A stretch of DNA of 11,657 nt, taken from the NCBI GenBank assembly GCA_014730295.1, contig WJIN01000376.1:1-11657 (forward strand), in the 5' to 3' direction. The notes beneath the pieces are model-generated. The model was given only the letters and a program-made list of their open reading frames with translations. It had not been told where the DNA came from and made no database searches. Numbering within the stretch: position 1 is the stretch's first letter; each line of letters begins with the position of its first letter. Positions 1 through 7,488 of this stretch are shown here, in pieces. Position numbers and translations under genes: made by a program. The stretch is from Promethearchaeota archaeon. GTDB lineage: Archaea; Asgardarchaeota; Lokiarchaeia; Sigynarchaeales; SOKP01.

Positions 1-1
1 A

Positions 2-76
2 GTCAAAAGTGGTGTAATTAATATCGCTACGAATATGGTCAGAAAGCAAGTGAAAGAATATCTTGGTATCAATTAG
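2..76 (+). CDS. C-terminal end of an upstream protein, cut by window start
   Basis: One frame is open from the window edge and ends with TAG at 74-76. It gives 24 residues, beginning VKSGVINIATN and ending VKEYLGIN. The mixed hydrophobic and charged composition is protein-like, and the other two + frames stop within the first 21 bases. T-rich runs follow the stop, as expected for the end of an archaeal transcription unit. The family cannot be recognised from so short a tail. Confidence 0.5.
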   Translation, partial: VKSGVINIATNMVRKQVKEYLGIN

Positions 77-101
77 ACTTATTTTGATGATTAATTATTA
101 A

Positions 102-133
102 TTTTTTTGGGAATTCCTTTTAAAGCTTTTTTT
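102..133 (+). terminator. T-run terminator of the upstream gene
   Basis: Two runs of seven T (102-108 and 127-133) lie 26 to 57 bases after the stop codon at 76. Archaeal RNA polymerase commonly terminates at U-rich tracts without a strong hairpin, and no clear hairpin is seen here. Confidence 0.45.
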
Positions 134-200
134 ATAAGTTTATCATTAGATTTATTCTAGTATATCTTAAAATCAATTTTTAAGAGAAATTCCAAATGAG

Positions 201-218
201 AAAACATTTATATATATG
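201..218 (+). promoter_or_regulatory. Archaeal BRE/TATA promoter of the surface-protein gene
   Basis: A purine-rich AAAAC stretch is followed by TTTATATATAT at about 207-217, a good archaeal BRE plus TATA box. A transcript starting about 25 bases downstream would carry a leader of roughly 55-60 bases before the ATG at 300. No Shine-Dalgarno-like sequence precedes that ATG. Confidence 0.5.
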
Positions 219-299
219 AAAAAATAAATAGATAGTCATAGATATGATCAGTAATGATGATCGTAATATTCTAGAAAATAAAAAGCAAATTTATTTACA

Positions 300-3275
300 A
301 TGTCAAAGAAAGTAGCAGTAGCGTCAATTATGTGTTTGGTTCTCGGCGGAATTTCCTTACCCGGGAGTATGCTTTTAGATAATCTCATTACAGACTTAAC
401 TTATAGCTCCGTGGATGAGGGCCTCTTAGGTATTAAAGAAGAGGGTGTCCCGTTAGTAGAACCAATGATCAAACAATATGGAAGCGGAGAAGCATTGAGT
501 CAAATTAAAGATATAGGAACAATCGCAATCGAGGATCTCATCCATCAGATGGGGCCCGCAATCGCTCTCTCAACAATCGAAGATATCGCTCCTGACGCAA
601 TTGAAGATCTAATCCTTCAGATGGGACCCGCGATTGCTTTGGATATGATACGAGATCAAGCTCTAGAAGCTTCTGGACCACTCGTTAATGCGACAATCTG
701 GATGAATCTTGTATATGAAGTAGAACAAATGTTAGGAGGGACGGGCTTTTTTGGAATAGGAGATGATGTGGCTGAAGATTTGTACTGGGATGAGGTCGGT
801 ATATGGGTCACAATTTTATATGTTCAATTTCATAGTGAAATCACAAAAGAGAACTATCCCGAAATATATGGAATATCAGAATGGTATGATGAGGATTTGA
901 AATTTGGAGTAACTCGTTTAAGTGAACCAAACCCAACGGAAGATTATGGCGTAAATCGTCTAAAATACGGGGTGGACATACCGGGATGGTGGGGAGATCG
1001 TCTTCCAGGTATTTTTGAAGACACCTTAGCAAGAACGGAAAACCCTAATTGGCCACAAGGAGCAGATGTTGATCCCGATCAAGATCGAGGTTTTGGAATT
1101 CTTGAATTAATGAGTCTAATTGAGAGTGCTAATGACACTCAATTGGATGAAATGGCAGAGGGATATGGTTTAGATACCAGTGGAGATGATTATTATGTTG
1201 CTGGCACTCATAAATTGCGAGTATTATATAATTACTATACACAATATTTCATTCCCGAAGTAATTCCTATGTTTATTGAAGATTTTAATACGGAAGGTAC
1301 AGCTTTATGGAATGATATGCCCCAATATAGACCTCGTGATTGGAATGGCTATGAAATTACTTATGATGACCTTAAGCTTTATAGTTTTTACGAACAATGG
1401 GCAAAATGTCTGAGCTATGACGATGGAGTAGATTTTTCGGATTATGAAGAGAGTATCCCTATCAATACAAGAGGATTAGAACCAGGTGGTCCTGATGTTG
1501 ACTCGGGGATTCCTATGGAAGCTGCATTTCGATTATGGGATGAATCAAGTGAATATTCTTTCTTGAATATTGAAAGCGGAATTCAAAAATGGTATGATGC
1601 CTATTACACCCATGATTCTTTCAATCAGAGCATTTATAATGAATTACTGAATTATTTTACTCAATTTAATGGTTATGATTATGAGCTAATTTTATACGGA
1701 AGTAATGGTTTCGATTCCACAGATATGGACTTAATTCTTGATTGGCTTTGGGGAAATGGCGGAGAATGGAATCAAGGTGCCTTTTATACGACAACTTTGC
1801 CCACACTTCTTACCAGCTGGTACGATGTCACGATGGACGTATTCACCAAACAAATACTATTTGAACAATGGGCAAATGGGACTGTATTAGGAATGGATTT
1901 ATACCCGAATGGAATTGATTTCAGTACGATCATTGAGGGTATGGAACCAGGAACTGTCGGATTAGAAGTGGGAATTCCAAGTCCACTGAATCTTACCTAT
2001 AACCAATGTGAAGAGTTATGGAATCAAGAATCAAATTATTCCCTCACAAATATGGATGGAATTTTACTTTGGTATGAAGCAAATTCATCAAATTCAGCTA
2101 AGAATGATTTGGTTGAAGAATTTCCATTTCTCAATAATGATACAATCGAATTAATATTAGAGTGGCTTTGGTCTGCAGATGGATTTAGTTATGGATTATT
2201 TACGTTGCTAACCCAAGCACCTGAACCTTATGGATATAATTCTACAGTTAGCGAACTTGCGTTACAAGTACTTTATGAGCAATGGGCAAACGGAACAGCT
2301 TTAGGCATGGATCTTTATCCTGGCGGAATTGATTTCAATACGATGGTCGATGGAATAGCACCGGGTACTTCTGGATTAGAAGCTGGAATCCCAACACCGC
2401 TGAATCTCACCTTTGAACAGTGCGATGCTTTATGGAATCCGGAGAATAATTTATCTCTGCTAAATATGTTTGAAGGAATCCCCAAATGGGTCGAAGCAAG
2501 TGATAATAACGAAACAAAGCAACTCATCATGGACGAATTTAATCTAACTTCCTCTCAGATGGATTTGATCCTTGGATGGCTTTGGGATGAAGGGAGATTT
2601 AGTGATTATCTTGTGCCAATCCTAATAGAAAGTGAGATGGGTTATGGTGTCCCTATGCAAGACTTTTGCTTCCAAATTCTACTAGAGCAGTGGGCGAATG
2701 GATCAGTAATGGGTGAAGAGATGTATCCCAACGGATTTCCGCTTCCCTTGGGTGATAAGGAGATCTACGGTTTTGAAGTGGGAATACCTGAATCTACGAA
2801 TATGTCTTTAGAATCAGCCTTAGCTCTGTGGAATACTTCCAGTATCTATTCATTAGTCTCAAAAAAGGGCTTGGAAAAGTGGTTTGCCGCCATCGATGGT
2901 GATACGAATGCTTACAATGAAGTTAAGAGTGCGAATGGATTAGATGACCATTGTATGGGGTGTATTCTCGAATGGATTCCCGCATTTCAGCAAAATGTAA
3001 TGCCATCTCTAGCAGAATATCAATATGGGCTTCCAATGGATTCGATATCCCTTGCAAATACAATTCAGATTGGCGGAGTCGCTATTGGAGGAGTTGCAAT
3101 AGGATTAGGATCGACGGGACTCAGTCGAAATTACCTTGTAAAACGAAAAAAGAAAAAATTGATTCTCCCGAAATCAAAAAAAGAAATGGGAAAGACAATC
3201 CAAAATCTTAATCATAAACTTGGGAATAATCTCCAGAAACCGAAATCAAAACAACCAAATGAACCAAAAGAATGA
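300..3275 (+). CDS. Large repeat-containing surface protein with two terminal membrane segments (CD36-like topology)
   Basis: This 991-residue exported protein has no recognised enzyme motif. Residues 5-25 form a hydrophobic signal anchor. Residues 56-130 hold three tandem units with a 24-residue period (Y60-G, QMGP at 83-86, QMGP at 107-110). From residue 365 a unit recurs four times, starting at EQWA 365, EQWANG 522, 660 and 796 (spacings 157, 138, 136). Each unit contains a GLE or GFE-VGIP-like motif, an LW followed by YSLxN, a KW or WYEA element and an ILxWLW element. There are 17 N-x-S/T sequons, all in the presumed external part. Residues 916-941 form a Gly/Ala/Ile/Val membrane segment, followed by a very basic tail of about 48 residues. 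Two terminal membrane segments with a large glycosylated ectodomain match the layout of CD36/LIMP-2 proteins, and the LW/YSL/W units recall divergent protist members. That homology is an inference. A generic Asgard surface or adhesion protein is the alternative. Confidence 0.9.
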   Translation: MSKKVAVASIMCLVLGGISLPGSMLLDNLITDLTYSSVDEGLLGIKEEGVPLVEPMIKQYGSGEALSQIKDIGTIAIEDLIHQMGPAIALSTIEDIAPDAIEDLILQMGPAIALDMIRDQALEASGPLVNATIWMNLVYEVEQMLGGTGFFGIGDDVAEDLYWDEVGIWVTILYVQFHSEITKENYPEIYGISEWYDEDLKFGVTRLSEPNPTEDYGVNRLKYGVDIPGWWGDRLPGIFEDTLARTENPNWPQGADVDPDQDRGFGILELMSLIESANDTQLDEMAEGYGLDTSGDDYYVAGTHKLRVLYNYYTQYFIPEVIPMFIEDFNTEGTALWNDMPQYRPRDWNGYEITYDDLKLYSFYEQWAKCLSYDDGVDFSDYEESIPINTRGLEPGGPDVDSGIPMEAAFRLWDESSEYSFLNIESGIQKWYDAYYTHDSFNQSIYNELLNYFTQFNGYDYELILYGSNGFDSTDMDLILDWLWGNGGEWNQGAFYTTTLPTLLTSWYDVTMDVFTKQILFEQWANGTVLGMDLYPNGIDFSTIIEGMEPGTVGLEVGIPSPLNLTYNQCEELWNQESNYSLTNMDGILLWYEANSSNSAKNDLVEEFPFLNNDTIELILEWLWSADGFSYGLFTLLTQAPEPYGYNSTVSELALQVLYEQWANGTALGMDLYPGGIDFNTMVDGIAPGTSGLEAGIPTPLNLTFEQCDALWNPENNLSLLNMFEGIPKWVEASDNNETKQLIMDEFNLTSSQMDLILGWLWDEGRFSDYLVPILIESEMGYGVPMQDFCFQILLEQWANGSVMGEEMYPNGFPLPLGDKEIYGFEVGIPESTNMSLESALALWNTSSIYSLVSKKGLEKWFAAIDGDTNAYNEVKSANGLDDHCMGCILEWIPAFQQNVMPSLAEYQYGLPMDSISLANTIQIGGVAIGGVAIGLGSTGLSRNYLVKRKKKKLILPKSKKEMGKTIQNLNHKLGNNLQKPKSKQPNEPKE
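465..690 (+). repeat. Three-unit 24-residue tandem repeat inside the surface protein
   Basis: Residues 56-130 fall into three aligned units of 24 residues. The second and third are nearly identical (QMGPAIAL followed by I-x-D, and AIEDLI at the junction); the first is diverged (QYGSGEAL). The matching DNA period is 72 bases, with synonymous differences between units, so the duplication is not very recent. The pattern suggests a helical solenoid-like or stalk region just after the membrane anchor. Confidence 0.75.
1392..3050 (+). repeat. Four ectodomain repeats of about 136-157 residues
   Basis: Units begin at nucleotides 1392, 1863, 2277 and 2685. Units 2 and 3 are closest (EQWANGTxLGMDLYPxGIDF). 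Unit 4 keeps EQWANGS and the VGIP and ALWN elements. Unit 1 is the most diverged: EQWAKC replaces EQWANG and it is about 20 residues longer. The LW and C-terminal ILxWLW elements recur in phase. Internal duplication is certain at the protein level; its function is unknown. Confidence 0.85.
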
Positions 3276-3289
3276 TTTCATCAAATATA

Positions 3290-3321
3290 TTTTTTAAATT
3301 CTATTTTTTTAAATTTTTTTT
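3290..3321 (+). terminator. Triple T-run terminator after the surface-protein gene
   Basis: Runs of six, seven and eight T (3290-3295, 3304-3310, 3314-3321) lie just after the stop codon at 3273-3275. This is a strong candidate for archaeal U-tract termination, and it separates the surface protein from the acyl-CoA synthetase unit. Confidence 0.55.
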
Positions 3322-3351
3322 AAATAATTAACATATTTCTCCAATCTGATT

Positions 3352-3373
3352 GAAAAACAGAAGCTTTATAAAT
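3352..3373 (+). promoter_or_regulatory. BRE/TATA promoter of the acyl-CoA synthetase unit
   Basis: A GAAAAACAG purine-rich element precedes TTTATAAA (3365-3372). The expected start site near 3395-3400 gives a leader of about 70 bases. That region carries a small dyad, ATGAT-TG-ATCAT (3396-3407), which could be an operator or chance. No Shine-Dalgarno motif is visible; the ATG at 3466 follows a run of A. Confidence 0.45.
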
Positions 3374-3465
3374 CAGAAAAGATAATAAATATATTATGAT
3401 TGATCATTATAGGTCATCGGTACATATCAGTCAATCAAAAAGAATAACTCAACTTCCAAAAAAAA

Positions 3466-5460
3466 ATGACGAGAGAAAATAAATACCTACCAAAAACTCG
3501 CTTTAATAATCTTCCCGAGATGATTGTTGCATCGAAAAATAAATATTTTAAAAAACCTGCAATACGATGGATTAGAAAAGCAGACAATACTGTTGAATCG
3601 ATCTCTTATGATGAATTAATAGACTCTGTAAAAGCGGTATTCTATGCTCTGAAACAAATGGGATTTAAGAAAGAAGACAGGATTGGAATCTGCTCGGAAA
3701 ATAGAACTGAATGGATTTTAGCGGATTTTGGGATTCAATCTCTGGGAGCCATTACTGTTGCGTTGTATCCTTCTCTCAAGCCCGAAGAGATTAAATATAT
3801 CGTGAATGATGCGGGATGTAAAGCGATATTCGTGGATACAAGAGAAAACTTGGAAAAAGTAAAGGCAATCATACACGAAGTCCCCAGTTTGAAGGTTATC
3901 GTAATATTTGATCCGAAACGATACACAATGAACGATGCTCATCTCATGACCTTTAAAGATCTTCTTTCATTAGGAGTAGAACATTATTATTCATCTAATG
4001 CATACTCTTATTCATTATCCGAGATTGAAGAAGAGGATTTGGCGAGCATAATCTATACCTCGGGGACTACGGGTGTTCCAAAAGGAGTTATGCTTACCCA
4101 TAAAAACTTCTTATCCGACGCACTCGCTTCTGTATCCGTCGCTATGACCTTGAAAAAAGGAATAAAACCATGGGAGCATCGCTTTCTTTCAATTCTGCCC
4201 TTTTCTCACTCTTTTGGGAGATGTGTGGGGGAATATTGTCCACTCTTGGTCGGAGCTACCTTAGACATTGTAAGTGAATTAAATCCAGATACAATTCGCA
4301 CATCTTTTGAACTTTTTGAACCCACAATAATGGCGGGTATTCCATACCTCTATCAGAAAATATATGAAATTGTTTTAGAAGAGCTTTCATCCTATCCCAA
4401 TTTTGTCAAAAATTTGGTTGAAGGGGTAATTGAAAATGGGAAATTATACTATGAAAATAAACGAAATGATGTAAAAAACGCATTTAGATGCAGATTGAAA
4501 CATAATATACTTGGAAAGGTCGTTGGAAAAAGGATTATTAACAAATTGGGCGGGAACTTAGAACTAATGATTAGCGGTTCGGCCGCAATTTCAAAGGACC
4601 TCATTTATTTTTTTAATACGATTAATATTCCTTTAATTGAGGGTTATGGACTCACAGAAGCTTCTCCGGTAACCCATCTTACACGAACTGAGGATAATTC
4701 GGACTTTCGACCCAATTTTGATAGAAAAATAGAGGTATGTAAAAAGATAGGATCTGTAGGACCACCAATAGAAATTCCCGAGAATCCCTATAAAAACATC
4801 GAACAAAGAGTTGATCCCGCCACGAATGAATTGCTAATTAGAGGACCGATGGTGATGAAAGGGTATTGGAATAAACCACAGCACACCACCGAAGCGCTCG
4901 ATGAGGATGGATGGTTACATACAGGAGATGTAGTAGAAATCGATGAGGATGGATATGTGGCCATTATGGGAAGAGAAAAATTGATCATTAAACTTGCTAC
5001 GGGAAAGATGATAAGTCCTGCGGCGATTGAAAACTTAATTACCCCCACATCGAGAATCATCGCACAATTTCTTGTTGTCGGAGATGATAGTAGAAAATAT
5101 CTCACCGCGATTGTGGTTCCGTATCAACAGCCTCTAAAGGATTATGCCGATAAAGAGGGAATTACTTATGAAACTTGGGCAGATTTGATTAAAAACCGAA
5201 AAATATTAGCCCGAATTAAAGAGGAAGTAGATGAACTTACTAAGGATGTCTCAGATTATATGCGACCTAAAAAGTTTTTAATTAGTTCTGAAGCTTTGAC
5301 TAGTGAAAAATATGTCACTCCCACTTATAAATTTAAACGGAAGGCAATATATCAAGACTTTGGCGCAGAAATCGATGCATTATATAATAGCGATAACGAC
5401 TTTTTAATAATGGAAAAAAGATTGACTGATTTTTATGAACAAGAGATGATAATAACATAA
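3466..5460 (+). CDS. AMP-forming long-chain-type acyl-CoA synthetase
   Basis: This predicted enzyme activates a carboxylic acid with ATP and CoA to an acyl-CoA through an acyl-adenylate, in the cytosol or at the membrane face. At 664 residues it has the long-chain (FadD15/ACSL-like) size. The ANL-superfamily core motifs are present: YTSGTTGVPKG at 197-207 (phosphate loop), EGYGLTEASP at 392-401, HTGD at 485-488 (ribose-binding Asp488), GREKLIIKLATGK at 502-514 (hinge, long-chain-type variant), and PTYKFKR at 619-625, whose Lys622 matches the A10 catalytic lysine. No signal or membrane segment is seen. The flavoprotein gene follows 41 bases later with no T-run between, so they probably share a transcript. 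Chain length cannot be read from the sequence. The family assignment is firm; long-chain specificity is an inference. Confidence 0.95.
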   Translation: MTRENKYLPKTRFNNLPEMIVASKNKYFKKPAIRWIRKADNTVESISYDELIDSVKAVFYALKQMGFKKEDRIGICSENRTEWILADFGIQSLGAITVALYPSLKPEEIKYIVNDAGCKAIFVDTRENLEKVKAIIHEVPSLKVIVIFDPKRYTMNDAHLMTFKDLLSLGVEHYYSSNAYSYSLSEIEEEDLASIIYTSGTTGVPKGVMLTHKNFLSDALASVSVAMTLKKGIKPWEHRFLSILPFSHSFGRCVGEYCPLLVGATLDIVSELNPDTIRTSFELFEPTIMAGIPYLYQKIYEIVLEELSSYPNFVKNLVEGVIENGKLYYENKRNDVKNAFRCRLKHNILGKVVGKRIINKLGGNLELMISGSAAISKDLIYFFNTINIPLIEGYGLTEASPVTHLTRTEDNSDFRPNFDRKIEVCKKIGSVGPPIEIPENPYKNIEQRVDPATNELLIRGPMVMKGYWNKPQHTTEALDEDGWLHTGDVVEIDEDGYVAIMGREKLIIKLATGKMISPAAIENLITPTSRIIAQFLVVGDDSRKYLTAIVVPYQQPLKDYADKEGITYETWADLIKNRKILARIKEEVDELTKDVSDYMRPKKFLISSEALTSEKYVTPTYKFKRKAIYQDFGAEIDALYNSDNDFLIMEKRLTDFYEQEMIIT

Positions 5461-5501
5461 AAATACCAAAATACCTAAAAACAAAATTGAAATGAATAAA
5501 G

Positions 5502-6560
5502 ATGATTGAAACAGAAATAACTAAAATATTTGGCATTAAGTATCCCATCATTAGTGCTCCAATGGGACCCTTCTATACCACGAAATTGACGGTGGCAGTA
5601 TCTGAAGCTGGAGGTTTGGGTGTATTAAGTCATACAAACCTATTAGGGAAAAGTAGCGAAAAAGAACTCAAGAAGAATATGGAATATGTTGTTGAACACA
5701 CGGATAAACCTTTTGGCTTTAACATCCGTACTTCACGCATGCAACCTGATGCCCCACATCTTTGCAGAGTTATTCCGAAATTTATCATGAATAATCCAAA
5801 AATCAGAGAACAATGCAAATATATAATTACCAGTGCTGGTTCTCCCAAGATGCTTCAATCGAGTCGTTCTTACCAAAAACTCAAAGAGCAAACAGATGTT
5901 CAGAATTTTCACGTCGCACCCGCCTTATGGTTAGCAGATAAATGCGTTAAAGCGGGAGTTGATGGATTAGTATGTACTGGTACAGAAGGAGGAGGACATC
6001 AATCTTATGAAAAAGTAAGTACCTTAGTTCTCCTTCAGCAATTTGCGGAAAAGTACCCTGAAATTCCTATTGTCGCATGCGGAGGGTTCGCCACTGGTAG
6101 ATCTCTCGCTGGAGCTCTCGTTATGGGAGCTGATGCTGTTGCTATGGGATCTCGATTCATTGCATCTAATGAAAGCGAATTCCATCAAAACTACAAAGAT
6201 ATCGTTCCCGATGCGAAGGCAATCGATACTGAATTAGTTACAGGCGTATTCGGTCCTATTCGCCTTTGGAAAAACAAATATTCTGAGAGTCACGGATTAG
6301 TAAGCGATAAAGATGAAAAAATGTCTCAAGAACAGCAAATGACTCCGGAAATGCTCATGGAGGATCAAAAACATTACGAGATGACCTACGAAGGAGATAT
6401 TGATAATGGGGCAGTCTTACTCGGTCAGAGCATCGGCATTATCGATGAGATTTCATCCGTACGCTCGATAATTGAAAATGTAATAGCTGAGGCAAAGGAA
6501 ATTCTAAATGATGCCCCCAATTATCTCAAAAAATCCTCAGTGAAAACAATCGAAGTATAG
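5502..6560 (+). CDS. Nitronate monooxygenase / FabK-like FMN protein
   Basis: This 352-residue TIM-barrel flavoprotein belongs to the 2-nitropropane dioxygenase/nitronate monooxygenase family, which also includes enoyl-ACP reductase II (FabK). The N-terminus IKYPIISAPMG and SEAGGLGVLSH (34-44) are the usual opening. GTEGGGH ends in His166, the position of the catalytic His in nitronate monooxygenases. CGGFATG (193-199) and MGADAVAMGSRF (208-219) form the FMN phosphate-binding region. Length is normal. It lies 41 bases after the acyl-CoA synthetase on the same strand, which favours a role in acyl-chain metabolism or detoxification, but the substrate is unproven. A five-codon reading frame begins at 5492 and overlaps the ATG at 5502 out of frame; this may be chance. 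Confidence 0.92.
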   Translation: MIETEITKIFGIKYPIISAPMGPFYTTKLTVAVSEAGGLGVLSHTNLLGKSSEKELKKNMEYVVEHTDKPFGFNIRTSRMQPDAPHLCRVIPKFIMNNPKIREQCKYIITSAGSPKMLQSSRSYQKLKEQTDVQNFHVAPALWLADKCVKAGVDGLVCTGTEGGGHQSYEKVSTLVLLQQFAEKYPEIPIVACGGFATGRSLAGALVMGADAVAMGSRFIASNESEFHQNYKDIVPDAKAIDTELVTGVFGPIRLWKNKYSESHGLVSDKDEKMSQEQQMTPEMLMEDQKHYEMTYEGDIDNGAVLLGQSIGIIDEISSVRSIIENVIAEAKEILNDAPNYLKKSSVKTIEV

Positions 6561-6604
6561 AAATACAATTAGCTTACAAGGAGAGTTAATTTAGATTTAA
6601 TTAT

Positions 6605-6620
6605 CTCTTTTTCTTTTCTT
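6605..6620 (+). terminator. Pyrimidine-rich terminator of the synthetase-flavoprotein unit
   Basis: CTCTTTTTCTTTTCTT lies 45 bases after the flavoprotein stop and just before the stop of the converging minus-strand regulator. The T-rich tract reads correctly for termination of the + transcript. Confidence 0.4.
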
Positions 6621-6630
6621 AAATTCTTTG

Positions 6631-7335
6631 TTATTCTTTATTTCCAATTATAATGGAAACATCAAAATAAGAGTCTTTTTTATCATCACTGATATGATAG
6701 TTTTCGACCTTACAAATCACATCTTGCCCCAATTCCCGTTCTAAGATTGATTGGGTAATGCCCGTCATCAAGTAGATATGATATATATACAAATCATTAT
6801 CTTCTAAAAACACAGAATTTCTAAACCTATAAATTGCCTCTTGACCCTTTGGGTCCACATTAAGAATGGAGATTTCTGTTTCAGGTTGGAAAATGTCGTA
6901 AGCAGCATAGAATTCCTTGAAGAGCTCTAAATGGACTCTCGAAATCGGATTCCCCTTCAAACTTTTGAGCTGTTTGTATATATTTGGACTAAAAGAAAAT
7001 TTAATCAAGTTCGCACTATTAATACCGATTTTTTTGAATACGTCTTCTTTATCCGGAAAATTCTTTCGTAATCCCTTTAGAAAAGCTTTATAATAGGATA
7101 AGATCAAACTTTTAGGGAGATTTGTTTCCTCAGAACTAATATATAATGAATATGCTCCAATTTTTTTTTTGTAGATTTTATTTTTCAGTTCAAGAATATT
7201 AATATACTTACTTACCGTATTCCTTGAAAATCCTAATATCTCTGCTATGTCTGTGATTGTGACTCCACTTGGATGGTTTTTTACACATTGTAATATCTCG
7301 AGTTCATAATCTATTGGGGTATCCTTTTTACTAAT
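6631..7335 (-). CDS. Winged-helix transcriptional regulator with V4R-like C-terminus; no standard start codon
   Basis: The minus frame is open from the stop at 6631 up to a TGA at 7342-7344. An ordinary start would be TTG at 7107, but the 76 codons before it encode a clear helix-turn-helix: VTITDIAEILGFSRN then TVSKYINILE, followed by a basic wing (KNKIYKKKIGAYSLY). The gene must therefore begin upstream, yet that stretch holds no ATG, GTG or TTG. Candidates are ATT (7335) or ATA (7338), giving about 234 residues. Alternatively, tandem GTG codons at 7343-7348 in the next frame would join it if one base at about 7333-7334 were removed. A TATA box at 7387-7394 fits a start near 7335-7348. The C-terminal part (GITQSILERELGQDVICKVENY) resembles the end of V4R ligand-binding domains but lacks their usual Cys. 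The likely role is a ligand-responsive DNA-binding regulator. It could be a pseudogene or carry a sequencing error. Confidence 0.75.
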   Translation of the reverse strand: MSKKDTPIDYELEILQCVKNHPSGVTITDIAEILGFSRNTVSKYINILELKNKIYKKKIGAYSLYISSEETNLPKSLILSYYKAFLKGLRKNFPDKEDVFKKIGINSANLIKFSFSPNIYKQLKSLKGNPISRVHLELFKEFYAAYDIFQPETEISILNVDPKGQEAIYRFRNSVFLEDNDLYIYHIYLMTGITQSILERELGQDVICKVENYHISDDKKDSYFDVSIIIGNKE

Positions 7336-7386
7336 TATTGTTCACCACTTTTTCGTTATTTTTCACATATCTTAATCAATGAAAAA

Positions 7387-7394
7387 TTATATAA
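7387..7394 (-). promoter_or_regulatory. TATA box of the winged-helix regulator
   Basis: TTATATAA reads as a TATA box on the minus strand. Expected initiation about 25 bases on, near 7364, leaves a leader of only about 16-29 bases to the candidate starts. This supports translation beginning near 7335-7348 rather than at the internal TTG at 7107. Confidence 0.45.
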
Positions 7395-7414
7395 TTATTC
7401 TCATTCAACCAAAT

Positions 7415-7448
7415 AAGTTCTAACTATCGCCAATTATATTTAGAACTT
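7415..7448. promoter_or_regulatory. Spaced dyad operator candidate, AAGTTCTAA-N16-TTAGAACTT
   Basis: Two perfect 9-base inverted arms (7415-7423 and 7440-7448) are separated by 16 bases. They sit between the minus TATA box of the regulator and the + TATA box at 7450. The position is ideal for a dimeric DNA-binding protein controlling both directions, the neighbouring winged-helix protein being the obvious candidate. Binding is inferred, not shown. Confidence 0.4.
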
Positions 7449-7449
7449 G

Positions 7450-7459
7450 TTATAAAAAA
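7450..7459 (+). promoter_or_regulatory. TATA box for the 39-codon ORF
   Basis: TTATAAAAAA lies about 30 bases before the ATG at 7489. This spacing predicts a start site at or next to the ATG, so a leaderless transcript. Confidence 0.4.
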
Positions 7460-7471
7460 ATATTTCTATAG

Positions 7472-7486
7472 TAATAAGACTTATTA
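7472..7486. promoter_or_regulatory. 15-base palindrome at the predicted transcription start
   Basis: TAATAAGACTTATTA is a perfect palindrome around a central A. It ends two bases before the ATG at 7489 and overlaps the predicted transcription start. A protein bound here would block the promoter, so it is a second operator candidate beside the spaced dyad. Confidence 0.35.
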
Positions 7487-7488
7487 AA

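Noticed and set aside
2951..3211. An 86-codon + strand frame overlapping the end of the surface-protein gene.
   Set aside because: It is a shifted frame of the membrane segment and basic tail, and its composition is not protein-like.
3396..3437. Small dyads in the acyl-CoA synthetase leader (ATGAT-TG-ATCAT, and TGATTGA with TCAATCA).
   Set aside because: The arms are only 5-7 bases in AT-rich DNA, so they are too weak to call as an operator on their own.
4788..5105. A 105-codon minus-strand frame inside the acyl-CoA synthetase gene.
   Set aside because: It is fully antisense to a gene with all family motifs and has no recognisable domain or promoter.
5492..5509. A five-codon ORF overlapping the start of the flavoprotein gene, possibly a regulatory upstream ORF.
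   Set aside because: It is too short to separate from chance, and no other attenuation structure is seen.
6631..7107. Taking the regulator as a 158-residue protein starting at the TTG at 7107.
   Set aside because: The upstream codons in the same frame encode a clear winged-helix domain, so the short version would remove the DNA-binding part.
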